From JBGPLH01 sp041486365 [NCBI: Thermodesulfobacteriota bacterium] (lineage in GTDB: Bacteria > JAUYMQ01), in the NCBI GenBank assembly GCA_041486365.1, contig JBGPLH010000057.1, forward strand, positions 1 through 13,147: DNA of 13,147 nucleotides, read 5' to 3'. The translations under genes and the position numbers were made by a program. Positions 1 to 7,120 of the stretch are shown piece after piece. The notes under the pieces were generated by a model. The model searched no databases and was not told the origin of the DNA. It saw nothing but the letters and a program-made list of their open reading frames with translations. How positions within the stretch are numbered: the stretch's first letter is position 1; each line of letters begins with the position of its first letter.

Positions 1-621
1 CTGATCTTCGAGCGCCCCTACTTCATCTACCTGGCGAACTTCCTCGTCGACGGCGGCATCGCGCTCGGCGCGTGGTGGACCTGGCGGCTCACGAGTCCGC
101 TCGCGGCCGGCGCTGCCGCGGCCGGCGCCGCGACAGGAGGTACGCTCTCCGAGGGGAGCCGCCGGATCCTCGACGCGGTCGGCGACGCGTTCCTCCCGCC
201 GGGCGGCGCCTTCGCGCAGGGGGCGGATGCCATCGGGCTGGCGCGGAAAGTGGAATCGCACATCGCGCAGGCCTTCCCGCTGGGACTCCCGGCGGTGGCT
301 GCCCTGCTCCACTGGGTCGATTGGCAGCCGATCCTCTTTCACCTGACGCCGCACCGGCTCCACACGCTGCCCCTGGAGGAGCGCGTGCGGATCCTCGAGG
401 CGATGGAGCGCAGCGGGCTCCTCGCGCGCCGGCAGACGGCCGTGACGCTCAAGCTCTTCCTCGGGCTGCACGCCTATCGGGACCCCGCGGTCGCGCGGCA
501 GGTGGGATTCGATCGGTCCTACCTCGACGCGAAGATTCACGCCGCGGCGGATCGGCGGAAAGCCGGCGGGAAGGGGCCCTTCCCCGTGCCCCAGGCCCCG
601 CCCGGCCCGGGAGGGAGATAG
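1..621 (+). CDS. Gluconate 2-dehydrogenase subunit 3-like protein, N-terminus cut by window edge
   Basis: The frame is open from base 1 to a TAG at 619-621, giving 206 visible residues without their start. The middle and C-terminal part reads like the small subunit of membrane-linked GMC dehydrogenases (gluconate 2-DH subunit 3 family): an LSEGSRRILDAVGDAFLPPGG segment, then LPLEERVRILEAMERSG, then a lysine-containing helix ending HAYRDPAVARQVGFD. The first roughly 45 visible residues (LIFERPYFIYLANFLVDGG onward) are hydrophobic and may be a membrane helix or the end of another fused domain; I do not recognise that part. The C-terminus is a basic, proline-rich tail. The GMC oxidoreductase begins 2 nt after the stop, so the two are almost certainly co-translated and may form one enzyme. 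In known family members this subunit helps the flavoprotein mature or attach. Family assignment rests on pattern memory, not on a search. Confidence 0.7.
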   Translation: MIFERPYFIYLANFLVDGGIALGAWWTWRLTSPLAAGAAAAGAATGGTLSEGSRRILDAVGDAFLPPGGAFAQGADAIGLARKVESHIAQAFPLGLPAVAALLHWVDWQPILFHLTPHRLHTLPLEERVRILEAMERSGLLARRQTAVTLKLFLGLHAYRDPAVARQVGFDRSYLDAKIHAAADRRKAGGKGPFPVPQAPPGPGGR

Positions 622-623
622 CC

Positions 624-2114
624 GTGCCGGCCTACGACGGGGCCCTTCTCTCCGCGGACCACACGATCCAGGCCGACGCCGTGATCGTCGGCACCGGCGC
701 GGGCGGCGCCGTCGCCGCGGCGGAGCTGGCCGCCGCCGGGCTGCGCGTCGTGATGATCGAGGAGGGGAGCTACCACACGGGGCAGGACTTCCGGGGCGAT
801 CCGAAGGAATCGATCGATCTTCTGTACCGCGACGGTGGGCTCACCGGCACGCTCGGTCGCCCGCCGATCCCCGTCCCCCTCGGTCGCTGCGTGGGCGGCA
901 CGACGACGATCAACAGCGGCTCCTGCTACCGGACGCCCGATTCGGTCCTCGCGCGCTGGGAGCGCGAGTTCGGCCTGGAAGGCGCGACCGATCTGGACGA
1001 GCACTACCAGGCCATCGAGAAGGACCTCTCGATCAAGCCGGTGCCAGACGCGATCTACGGCCCGCAGCACGGGCGGGTGGAGGAGGCCTGCGGGCGGCTC
1101 GGCTGGAAGGGGAGCCGGATCCCGCGCAACGAGCACGGCTGCCTCGGCTCGGGCGTGTGTGCCTTCGGCTGCACCTCCGACGGCAAGATGGCGATGTCGG
1201 TGAGCAAGGTGCCGGAGGCGATCGCGCACGGGGCGGAGCTGTGGGTGCACGCGCGCGCGGAGCGAATCCTGCGGCACGGCACACGCGTGCTCGGCGTGGC
1301 CGCGCGCACACGGGACTCCGCGGGCGAATCGCGCACGCTCATCGTCACCGCGGGGCTCACCGTGATCGCCTGCGGCGCGCTGCTCACACCCGCGCTGCTC
1401 CAGGCGTCGGGAATCACCGGGCCCTGGATCGGGCGCAACCTGCACCTGCACCCCGCCACCCGTGTCGTGGCGCTCTTTCCGGAGGAGATCGACGGCTGGA
1501 AGGAGGTTCCGCAGGCCTACAACATCGACGAGTTCGTGGAGCAGGGCGTGTTCATCCAGGGGCAGGCGGTGCCGCCGGAGCTGCAGGCCGCCGTCGTCCC
1601 GGGCTTTGGCCACGCGCACAAGGAGCGCATGGCCGGCTTCCGCCGCTTCGCGAGCTTCGGCGCGCTCGTGAGCGACGAGTGCTCCGGGCGCGTGTTCGCG
1701 CGGCCGGGCAACCCGCAACCGATCGCCTGGTACCAGATGGGTGCGCGGGAGACGCAGAAGCTCCTCTTCGGGATCGCGCGCACCGCGGAGGCGTTTTTCG
1801 AGGCGGGAGCCCGGGAGGTCTACAGCGGCGTCGCGGTGGAGCCGATCCTGCGGAGCAAGCGCGACGCGCACGCTCTCGAGCGGCAGCGCATCCACGCCTC
1901 GCGCATCGAGGTCATGGCCTTCCACCCCATGGGCACCGCCCGCGCGGGCGCGCCGAACCTCGCGGCCTGCGATCCCTGGGGACGTCTGCACGGGTACCAG
2001 GGCATCGCGGTCGCCGACGGCTCGCTCTTCCCCACCTCGAACAAGATCAACCCCCAGCTCACGATCATGGCGCTGGCCCGCCGGGCCGCGCGGCACTGGG
2101 TGACCTCGCGGTAG
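624..2114 (+). CDS. GMC family FAD-dependent oxidoreductase
   Basis: 496-residue flavoprotein, likely oxidising an alcohol, sterol or sugar and passing electrons to the membrane chain through its upstream partner. The FAD dinucleotide-binding motif GTGAGG is at residues 23-28 within VIVGTGAGGAVAAAELAAAG, followed by the acidic ribose-binding end MIEEG. GRCVGGTTTINSGSCYRTP matches the GMC signature region. A cysteine cluster (C173, C179, C183 in CLGSGVCAFGC) is typical of the long-chain-alcohol-oxidase/gluconate-dehydrogenase-like branch. The C-terminal GMC part has HPMGT (H434), VADGSLFPT and NKINPQ (N476), the expected catalytic His-Asn pair. The GTG at 624 is chosen because GGAGGGAG lies a few bases upstream and the Rossmann fold starts soon after; the same frame is open further upstream, but that stretch overlaps the previous gene. 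No signal peptide is seen. The substrate cannot be told from sequence. Confidence 0.9.
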   Translation: MPAYDGALLSADHTIQADAVIVGTGAGGAVAAAELAAAGLRVVMIEEGSYHTGQDFRGDPKESIDLLYRDGGLTGTLGRPPIPVPLGRCVGGTTTINSGSCYRTPDSVLARWEREFGLEGATDLDEHYQAIEKDLSIKPVPDAIYGPQHGRVEEACGRLGWKGSRIPRNEHGCLGSGVCAFGCTSDGKMAMSVSKVPEAIAHGAELWVHARAERILRHGTRVLGVAARTRDSAGESRTLIVTAGLTVIACGALLTPALLQASGITGPWIGRNLHLHPATRVVALFPEEIDGWKEVPQAYNIDEFVEQGVFIQGQAVPPELQAAVVPGFGHAHKERMAGFRRFASFGALVSDECSGRVFARPGNPQPIAWYQMGARETQKLLFGIARTAEAFFEAGAREVYSGVAVEPILRSKRDAHALERQRIHASRIEVMAFHPMGTARAGAPNLAACDPWGRLHGYQGIAVADGSLFPTSNKINPQLTIMALARRAARHWVTSR

Positions 2115-2170
2115 GTGACCCGCTTTCGCCTTTAGTTTCCCGGAGCGACCCTACCGTCCTGGGTGTCTAG

Positions 2171-2290
2171 CGAATCGGTGCCAGGCATGACTTATTGACT
2201 TGAGACTTCTGGCCTCTCGTCCGCATGCTTCACGCCGTGCTCTCCGCAGCGCTCCTCAAAAGTCAATAAGTCATGCCTGACCCCATTTCG
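2171..2290. repeat. MITE/REP-like palindromic element with ~31-bp terminal inverted repeats
   Basis: The arm at 2182-2201 (CAGGCATGACTTATTGACTT) has its exact reverse complement at 2260-2279. The match continues outward imperfectly to 2171 and 2290, about 27 of 31 positions, with ends reading GGTGCCAGGCATGA on one side and, on the other strand, GGGGTCAGGCATGA. The 58-bp centre carries no ORF of its own. The arms are AT-rich compared with the surrounding DNA. Terminal GGNGTCAGGC-type sequences resemble those I associate with REP/RAYT (IS200-like tyrosine transposase) elements in GC-rich environmental bacteria; that link is from memory. It is most likely a non-autonomous mobile element. It could also act as a transcription barrier between the GMC gene and the ABC operon. 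Confidence 0.7.
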
Positions 2291-2332
2291 CGCCTTTGAC
2301 TCCCATCGGAACGGATGTCGGTTCCTCGTTCC

Positions 2333-2364
2333 TTGACGTCGATACGTCACCTGTGGAATATGAA
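2333..2364 (+). promoter_or_regulatory. Possible promoter with overlapping palindromic operator upstream of ABC operon
   Basis: TTGACG at 2333-2338 resembles a -35 box, and weak -10-like sequences follow (GAATAT at 17-nt spacing or TATGAA at 20-nt). Overlapping the -35 is an inverted repeat TGACGT-CGAT-ACGTCA (2334-2349) with perfect 6-bp arms, the kind of site a dimeric repressor could bind. No regulator gene is adjacent. It lies about 245 nt before the ATPase start. Short motifs of this sort arise by chance, so this is tentative. Confidence 0.3.
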
Positions 2365-2608
2365 CGCAGGGTTGTGAGAGGCTGGGAGCGCGGGGTCTGC
2401 TTCGGGTGCCGTCGCGACCCGGTGGTCGCGATGGGCCGGCGGCGTCGTTGCACGCTGACCGGCATTTGTTTTTCCCGATCCATGTCGCCGGGCCCGCAGG
2501 CGGGAGCCGGTGCGCATCGTCGAGGAAGCTCCGAGCCACTCCCCTGGATGAATCGCGACCGAAGAGACGCTACCATCCACGCGTCCCGCGCCACCGAGAG
2601 GACAGGCT

Positions 2609-3391
2609 TTGGTTTCCCCGACGGACGTTCCCCAGAGCATCGTGCTGCGACACGTCTCCCGACACTACCACCGCGGGGCGGACGAGGTCCGCGCCCTGGA
2701 CGACGTGTCGCTCTCGATCCCGGCGGGGAGCTTCGTGGCCTTCATGGGCCCTTCGGGCTCGGGCAAGTCGACCCTCCTGAACCTGGTGTGCGGGATCGAC
2801 CGCCCCACCGCCGGCGAGGTGATCGTCGCCGGGCAGCGCCTGGACGTGATGAGCGAAGACCGGCTCGCCCGGTGGCGCGCGCGGCACGTCGGGTTGATCT
2901 TCCAATTCTTCAATCTGATCCCGGTCCTCTCCGCCCGCGAGAACGTGGCGCTTCCGCTCCTTCTGGTCGATCTCGACCGCGGCGAGCGGCGGCGCCGCGC
3001 CGAGACGGCGCTTCGGGTCGTCGGCCTCGAGGGTCGGGCCGATCACACGCCGGCGATGCTCTCGGGCGGCGAGCAGCAGCGGGTGGCCATCGCGCGCGCG
3101 ATTGTCTCGGACCCCGATCTCCTGATCGCCGACGAGCCGACCGGTGACCTCGACGCGAAGAGCGCGGAGGAGGTCCTGGACCTCCTGCGGACGCTCCGGC
3201 GGGAGCTGGGCAAGACGGTCGTCATGGTCACCCACGATCCGCGCGCCCTGCGGTTCGTCGACCACGCCTACCACCTCGACAAGGGGCTCCTGCTCGAGGG
3301 TCACGCCGCCGAGCGCGCCCGGGCCGCTTTGGATCTCGGGCTCGGCCGCGAGCCCGGGGGCGGGCAGGGCCTCGGATCGGCGGCGCCGTGA
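2609..3391 (+). CDS. ABC transporter ATP-binding protein, MacB/LolD type
   Basis: 260-residue nucleotide-binding subunit that would power the two FtsX-type permeases encoded next. Visible motifs in order: Walker A GPSGSGKS (47-54), Q-loop Q99 in [17 protein letters not shown], signature LSGGEQQ (151-157), Walker B DLLIADEP with catalytic E176, D-loop GDLD, and H-loop H209 in VTHD. The FFNL..L.ARENV stretch and length are typical of the MacB/LolD family, which moves substrates from the periplasm or outer leaflet by mechanotransmission rather than through a channel. The TTG at 2609 is chosen because GAGAGGA lies 6 nt upstream. The last codons overlap the next gene (GTGA), so translation is coupled. 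The C-terminal ~35 residues after LEGHAAE are a Gly/Arg/Ala-rich tail without known function. Confidence 0.93.
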   Translation: MVSPTDVPQSIVLRHVSRHYHRGADEVRALDDVSLSIPAGSFVAFMGPSGSGKSTLLNLVCGIDRPTAGEVIVAGQRLDVMSEDRLARWRARHVGLIFQFFNLIPVLSARENVALPLLLVDLDRGERRRRAETALRVVGLEGRADHTPAMLSGGEQQRVAIARAIVSDPDLLIADEPTGDLDAKSAEEVLDLLRTLRRELGKTVVMVTHDPRALRFVDHAYHLDKGLLLEGHAAERARAALDLGLGREPGGGQGLGSAAP

Positions 3392-4554
3392 CCTATCTTG
3401 CCCTGGTCCGGGCCAATCTCCGCCGGAACCGCCTCCGCACGGCGCTCACGGGCGTTGCCGTGGCCCTGGCCACGCTGCTCGTGTGCCTGCTCCTCGCGAT
3501 GCCGGCGGGCCTGGATGCCTTCGTGAGCCGCGTGGCCAGCAACACGCGCGTCTCCGTGATAAACCGGGCCGGGCTCGTCTACTCGATGCCCTACTCCCTG
3601 GTGCGGAAGATCCGCGGCCTTCCCGGGGTGGCCGACGCGATGGCCGTCGTGTGGTACGGCGGCGCTTACGAGGAGCGCGGAAAGCTCACCTTCCCGAGCT
3701 TCGCCGTGGAGGCGGACCATTTCGGCGGCGTGTACCCGGACTATCACATCCCGCCCGCCGAGCTCGCCGCCTTCCGCCAGTACCGCGACGGCGCCATCGT
3801 GGGGCGGGCCACCATGCGGGTCTACCACTGGCGCATCGGCCAGCGCGTCACGCTGCGCAGCGCCATCTGGCCCGTGGATCTCGATTTCCGGATCGTGGGT
3901 GAGATCCCGAACGCGGACCTCGGCGCCTTCTACATCAGCCGCGAGTACCTCGACCAGGCGCTTCAGGCGAAGGGGCTGCCGGGCCTCGGGATCGCGGGAC
4001 TCATCTGGGTGCGCGTGGCGCAGCCGGAGGCCGTGAAGAGCGTCATGCGCATGGTGGACGATCTATCGCGGAACAGCGACGCGCCCACCTCGTCCCAGAC
4101 CGAGAAGAGCTTCTTCTCGAGCTTCCTCGCCACGCTGAAGGACTTCATGACCATCATCATGGCGGTGACCGCGCTCGTGTCGCTGTGCATCGTGTTCATC
4201 GCGGCCAACACGGCCTCCCTCGCGGTGCGCGAGCGGTCCGCGGAGATCGCCCTGATGAAGGCCCTGGGATTCGGCCGCCGCCCGATCTTCTCGCTCCTGC
4301 TCGTCGAGACCGTGCTCCTCTGCGCCCTCTCGGGCGGCGCGGGCGTGGCCCTCGCCGTGGGGATCACGACGGCCCTGCGGGTCTTCGCGGGCCGCATCCC
4401 GGAGCTCGGACCGCTGGGAGCCTTCTACGTGACGGGCCCCGTGATCGCCCTGGGGCTCGGGCTGGCGCTCCTCGTGGGCGTCGTGTCGGGGCTCGCTCCC
4501 GCCTGGGGCGCGGCGCGACGGCCCGTGGCCGAGACGATGCGAGAGGTGTTCTGA
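3388..4554 (+). CDS. ABC transporter permease, FtsX/MacB type (first)
   Basis: 388-residue integral inner-membrane permease. One N-terminal membrane helix (about residues 14-38, LRTALTGVAVALATLLVCLL) is followed by a large periplasmic MacB-PCD-like domain (about 40-250), then three helices at about 253-275, 300-325 and 347-370. RERSAEIALMKALGFGRR after the second helix is the cytoplasmic coupling segment typical of FtsX domains, and the C-terminus PAWGAARRPVAETMREVF is the usual family ending. GTG start at 3388 overlaps the ATPase stop by 4 nt; no separate ribosome site is needed. Downstream, the second permease starts 3 nt after the stop. A four-helix topology means two such subunits are needed, so this probably pairs with the second permease as a heterodimer. 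Confidence 0.9.
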   Translation: MTYLALVRANLRRNRLRTALTGVAVALATLLVCLLLAMPAGLDAFVSRVASNTRVSVINRAGLVYSMPYSLVRKIRGLPGVADAMAVVWYGGAYEERGKLTFPSFAVEADHFGGVYPDYHIPPAELAAFRQYRDGAIVGRATMRVYHWRIGQRVTLRSAIWPVDLDFRIVGEIPNADLGAFYISREYLDQALQAKGLPGLGIAGLIWVRVAQPEAVKSVMRMVDDLSRNSDAPTSSQTEKSFFSSFLATLKDFMTIIMAVTALVSLCIVFIAANTASLAVRERSAEIALMKALGFGRRPIFSLLLVETVLLCALSGGAGVALAVGITTALRVFAGRIPELGPLGAFYVTGPVIALGLGLALLVGVVSGLAPAWGAARRPVAETMREVF

Positions 4555-4557
4555 CCG

Positions 4558-5736
4558 ATGGCCCTCCCGATCTCCTACCCGCTCCGAAACCTCGCCGCCC
4601 GGCCCGGCCGGACGCTGCTCACGGGCGGCGTCGTGGCTCTCGTCGTGGTGGCCTGCACGCTGTTCCTCGGACTCATCTCCAGCTTGAAGCGAACGCTCGT
4701 CGCCAGCGGCGACCCGATGAACCTCGTGGTGCTGCGCAAGGGATCGACGAACGACGGCGCGAGCCAGATCGACCTCGACGCCTACCGCTCCATCCGGTAC
4801 CTCGAGGGCATCGCGCCGGACGCCACGGGGCGTCCGCTGATCTCGCCCGAGCTGGTCGTGCAGCCCTTCTTCCGCACCCTGGACGGCGGGCGCGAGAACG
4901 TGCTCGTGCGCGGGGTGGAGCCCATCGCGCTGGACGTGCACCGGGGCGTGCGAATAGTCCAGGGGCGCATGATCCGGCCGAGCAGCGGAGAGGCGGTGGT
5001 GGGTCGCGCCGTGAGGGGCCGTTACGAGGGGGCGCTGCTCGGGGACACGCTCCTGTTCGGCAACGGCCGCTGGAAGGTGGTGGGGGTGCTCGAGGCGGAC
5101 GGCGCGAGCTTCGAGAGCGAGGTCTGGGTGGACGTCCGCGAGCTGGCGCGCGACGCGCGGCGCCCCTACCCTTACTCGGGCATCCGCCTGCGCGCGGCGT
5201 CGGAGGCCGACCTCGTCCGGCTCGCGGACCGGATCGCCGCCGATCCGCGCTACGCGCTGGAGGCCCAGCGCGAGATCGACTACTACGAGGCCCAGTCCGA
5301 ATCGGCCAACGTCCTCTATTACTTCGTCGTCGGGATCGCCATCCTCGCCGGACTGGGCGCGGGCTTCGGCGCCTCCAACACCCTGTACGCGGCCGTGCGC
5401 TCACGCACCCGGGAGATCGGCACGCTCCGGGCGCTGGGCTTCTCGCGCGGCGCGATCCTGCTCGCCTTCGAGACGGAGGCGGTCGTGCTCGCGCTCGGCG
5501 GGTTCGCCCTGGGCGCCCTGCTCTCGCTCCTCGCGACGGCGGCGCTCCAGGCCTGGCTGGGCGGTGTGGCCTTCGGGTCCACGACGTTCACCACGAACGT
5601 CGTCACGCTGCGCGTGAGCAGCGGCGATCTCCTCGCCGTGCTCGGGCTGGCCTCCGCCATCGGCCTGCTGGGCGGGCTGGGGCCCGCGTGGCGGGCCGCG
5701 CGCATGCGCCCCATCGAAGCGCTCCGGAGGGCTTGA
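4558..5736 (+). CDS. ABC transporter permease, FtsX/MacB type (second)
   Basis: 392-residue permease with the same plan as its neighbour: N-terminal helix (about 18-38, LLTGGVVALVVVACTLFLGL), an extracytoplasmic domain (about 45-245), and three C-terminal helices around 251-275, 300-328 and 355-378. The coupling segment reads RSRTREIGTLRALGFSRG and the C-terminus PAWRAARMRPIEALRRA, both classic for FtsX-type permeases. It is clearly diverged from the first permease, so it is not a recent duplicate; the two likely form an asymmetric pair. ATG at 4558 lies 3 nt after the previous stop, and the adaptor gene begins 1 nt after this stop. The substrate is unknown; family precedent includes lipoproteins, lipids, antibiotics and peptides. 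Confidence 0.9.
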   Translation: MALPISYPLRNLAARPGRTLLTGGVVALVVVACTLFLGLISSLKRTLVASGDPMNLVVLRKGSTNDGASQIDLDAYRSIRYLEGIAPDATGRPLISPELVVQPFFRTLDGGRENVLVRGVEPIALDVHRGVRIVQGRMIRPSSGEAVVGRAVRGRYEGALLGDTLLFGNGRWKVVGVLEADGASFESEVWVDVRELARDARRPYPYSGIRLRAASEADLVRLADRIAADPRYALEAQREIDYYEAQSESANVLYYFVVGIAILAGLGAGFGASNTLYAAVRSRTREIGTLRALGFSRGAILLAFETEAVVLALGGFALGALLSLLATAALQAWLGGVAFGSTTFTTNVVTLRVSSGDLLAVLGLASAIGLLGGLGPAWRAARMRPIEALRRA

Positions 5737-5737
5737 C

Positions 5738-6958
5738 ATGGATCACCCTGCATCAGACCTGAAGCGCTCGGACGTGAAGCGGGCGGAGCGGATCCGGGAG
5801 GACCTCGCCTCCCTGAAGCTCGACCGCGAGGGGGAAGCGGCGCGACCCGTCCAGCCGCGGCGCTGGATTACGACCGGGCTCATCCTCGCGGTGGGCCTCG
5901 CCGGCTTCGGCCTGTACCGGGCCCTCTCGGGGAGCGTGGCTTCCGTCGAGGTGGTTCCCGTCCAGACCCTCACCCCCGGTGGTCTCCGGTCCCTGCCCGT
6001 CCTCTCGGGATCGGGCTACCTGGTGCCCGCCCAGGAGAAGATCGCGATCGGCGCCCGCGTGCCGGGACGGATCGAGAAGTACCTCGTCGAGGAAGGGCAG
6101 CGCGTGCGCAAGGGCGACGCGCTCGTCCAGATCGAGGACGGCCCCTACCGGAGCACGGTGGAGGAGCGGACGGCGGCGCTGACCTCCGCCCGGGCGCAGC
6201 GCGCCTTCGCCGAGTCGGAGCTGGTCCGCGCCCAGCGCCTCTACCAGGCGCGAATCCTCGCGCGCGATCAGTACGAGCGGCGCGAGAGCGAAGCGAGGGT
6301 GGCCCGCGCGCAGGTGCAGCAGGTCGAGGCCGCGCTCGAGCGGGCGAAGGTCGACCTCGGGGACACGATCGTGCGGGCGCCCACGGACGGGATCGTGCTG
6401 GAGAGGACGAAGCGCCCCGGCGAGGTGGCCGTGCCCGGCGGCTTCGCGGGGTCGGGCGATCTCCTGAGCCTCGCGGATCTCGCCGAGATCCGCGCGGAGC
6501 TCGACGTGAACGAGGCGGACCTTCCCCAGGTCCGGCTCGGGCAGCGCGCGGAGGTCACCCCCGACGCATTCCCCGACGCCCGCTACGCGGCCTCGGTGGT
6601 GGAAATGGCTCCCCAGATCAACCGGGAGAAGGGGACGCGCAAGGTCGAGGTGCGCGTGCTCGAGCCCGATGATCGGCTCCTTCCCGACATGAGCGCGCGG
6701 GTCACGTTCCTGGCCGAGGCGCCCGCGATGAAGGGCGGCGGCGTCCTCGTCCCCTCCACCGCGCTGCGGCGGGAGGCGGTGGGCAACGGCGCCTTCGTGT
6801 GGATCGTCGAGCGCGGTCACGCCCGCAAGAGGCCCGTCGAGGTCGGGATGATCGCGGGAGACCGCGTGCTGGTCCGCTCGGGCCTGCGGGCGGGCGAGCA
6901 GGTGATCGTCGGCGCCCCCCCCGGCCGCGACGGCCAGCGGGTCGAGGTCGCCCGATAG
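5738..6958 (+). CDS. HlyD/MacA-type periplasmic adaptor (membrane fusion) protein
   Basis: 406-residue adaptor anchored by one N-terminal helix (about 43-60, WITTGLILAVGLAGFGLY) after a charged cytoplasmic leader. It then has a first lipoyl half with GARVPGRIEKYLVEEGQRV and KGDALVQIED (about 100-125), an alpha-helical hairpin (about 132-205, Ala/Arg/Glu/Gln-rich), a second lipoyl half with DTIVRAPTDGIVLERTKRPGE, a beta-barrel domain (about 240-320, LAEIRAELDVNEADL onward), and a membrane-proximal domain with VPSTALRRE and VLVRSGLRAGEQVIVGAPPG near the end. It would link the ABC permeases to an outer-membrane exit duct; no TolC-like gene is in the window. The ATG at 5738 is 1 nt after the previous stop. 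Last gene of the exporter operon. Confidence 0.92.
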   Translation: MDHPASDLKRSDVKRAERIREDLASLKLDREGEAARPVQPRRWITTGLILAVGLAGFGLYRALSGSVASVEVVPVQTLTPGGLRSLPVLSGSGYLVPAQEKIAIGARVPGRIEKYLVEEGQRVRKGDALVQIEDGPYRSTVEERTAALTSARAQRAFAESELVRAQRLYQARILARDQYERRESEARVARAQVQQVEAALERAKVDLGDTIVRAPTDGIVLERTKRPGEVAVPGGFAGSGDLLSLADLAEIRAELDVNEADLPQVRLGQRAEVTPDAFPDARYAASVVEMAPQINREKGTRKVEVRVLEPDDRLLPDMSARVTFLAEAPAMKGGGVLVPSTALRREAVGNGAFVWIVERGHARKRPVEVGMIAGDRVLVRSGLRAGEQVIVGAPPGRDGQRVEVAR

Positions 6959-6962
6959 GCCC

Positions 6963-7120
6963 GGAGGTCTCGCGCCCGCAGGCTCACCCCGAGGGCGGGC
7001 CGTCCTGACGAGGCGCGAGCCGACGCATTCTGCCGGGAGGTCTCGCGCCCGAAGGCTCATCCCGAGGGCGGGCCGTCCTGACGAGGCGCGAGCCGACGCA
7101 GTCTGCCAGGAGGTCTTGCG
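6963..7120 (+). repeat. 73-bp tandem repeat (two full units plus start of a third carrying the RBS)
   Basis: Unit 1 is 6963-7035 and unit 2 is 7036-7108; they differ at four positions (69/73 identical). A third copy starts at 7109 and matches for the first eight bases (GGAGGTCT) before running into the ATG of the patatin gene. Each unit opens with GGAGGT and contains the inverted repeat CTCGCGCC / GGCGCGAG enclosing a GC-rich interior. The 73-nt period is not a multiple of three, so the repeat is noncoding. It fills the whole gap between the adaptor and the patatin gene and may act as a weak terminator/attenuator or structured leader. Confidence 0.85.

Larger units (their letters stand above)
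2115..2608. other. 494-bp intergenic region between GMC gene and ABC operon
   Basis: No convincing gene. ORFs crossing it on both strands have arginine/proline-rich compositions and no recognisable domain, and one is shared with the palindromic element. It contains the roughly 120-bp inverted-repeat element at 2171-2290, a possible promoter/operator around 2333-2364, and the Shine-Dalgarno GAGAGGA at 2596-2602 for the ABC ATPase. The rest (about 2365-2590) shows nothing I can assign; it may be untranslated leader. Confidence 0.6.

Noticed and set aside
72-623. Upstream extension of the GMC reading frame
   Set aside because: The extension is Arg/Gly/Ala-rich and lies over the real small-subunit frame; the GTG at 624 has a good ribosome site and gives the normal family length.
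537-2096. 519-aa minus-strand ORF antisense to the GMC gene
   Set aside because: The plus strand carries complete GMC motifs; this frame has biased composition and no recognisable domain.
2192-2539. 115-aa minus-strand ORF in the intergenic region
   Set aside because: Part of it is a translation of the palindromic element and the rest has no domain or ribosome site; likely noncoding.
6963-7120. CRISPR array
   Set aside because: The two units are adjacent with no unique spacers and a 73-bp period; this is a tandem duplication.
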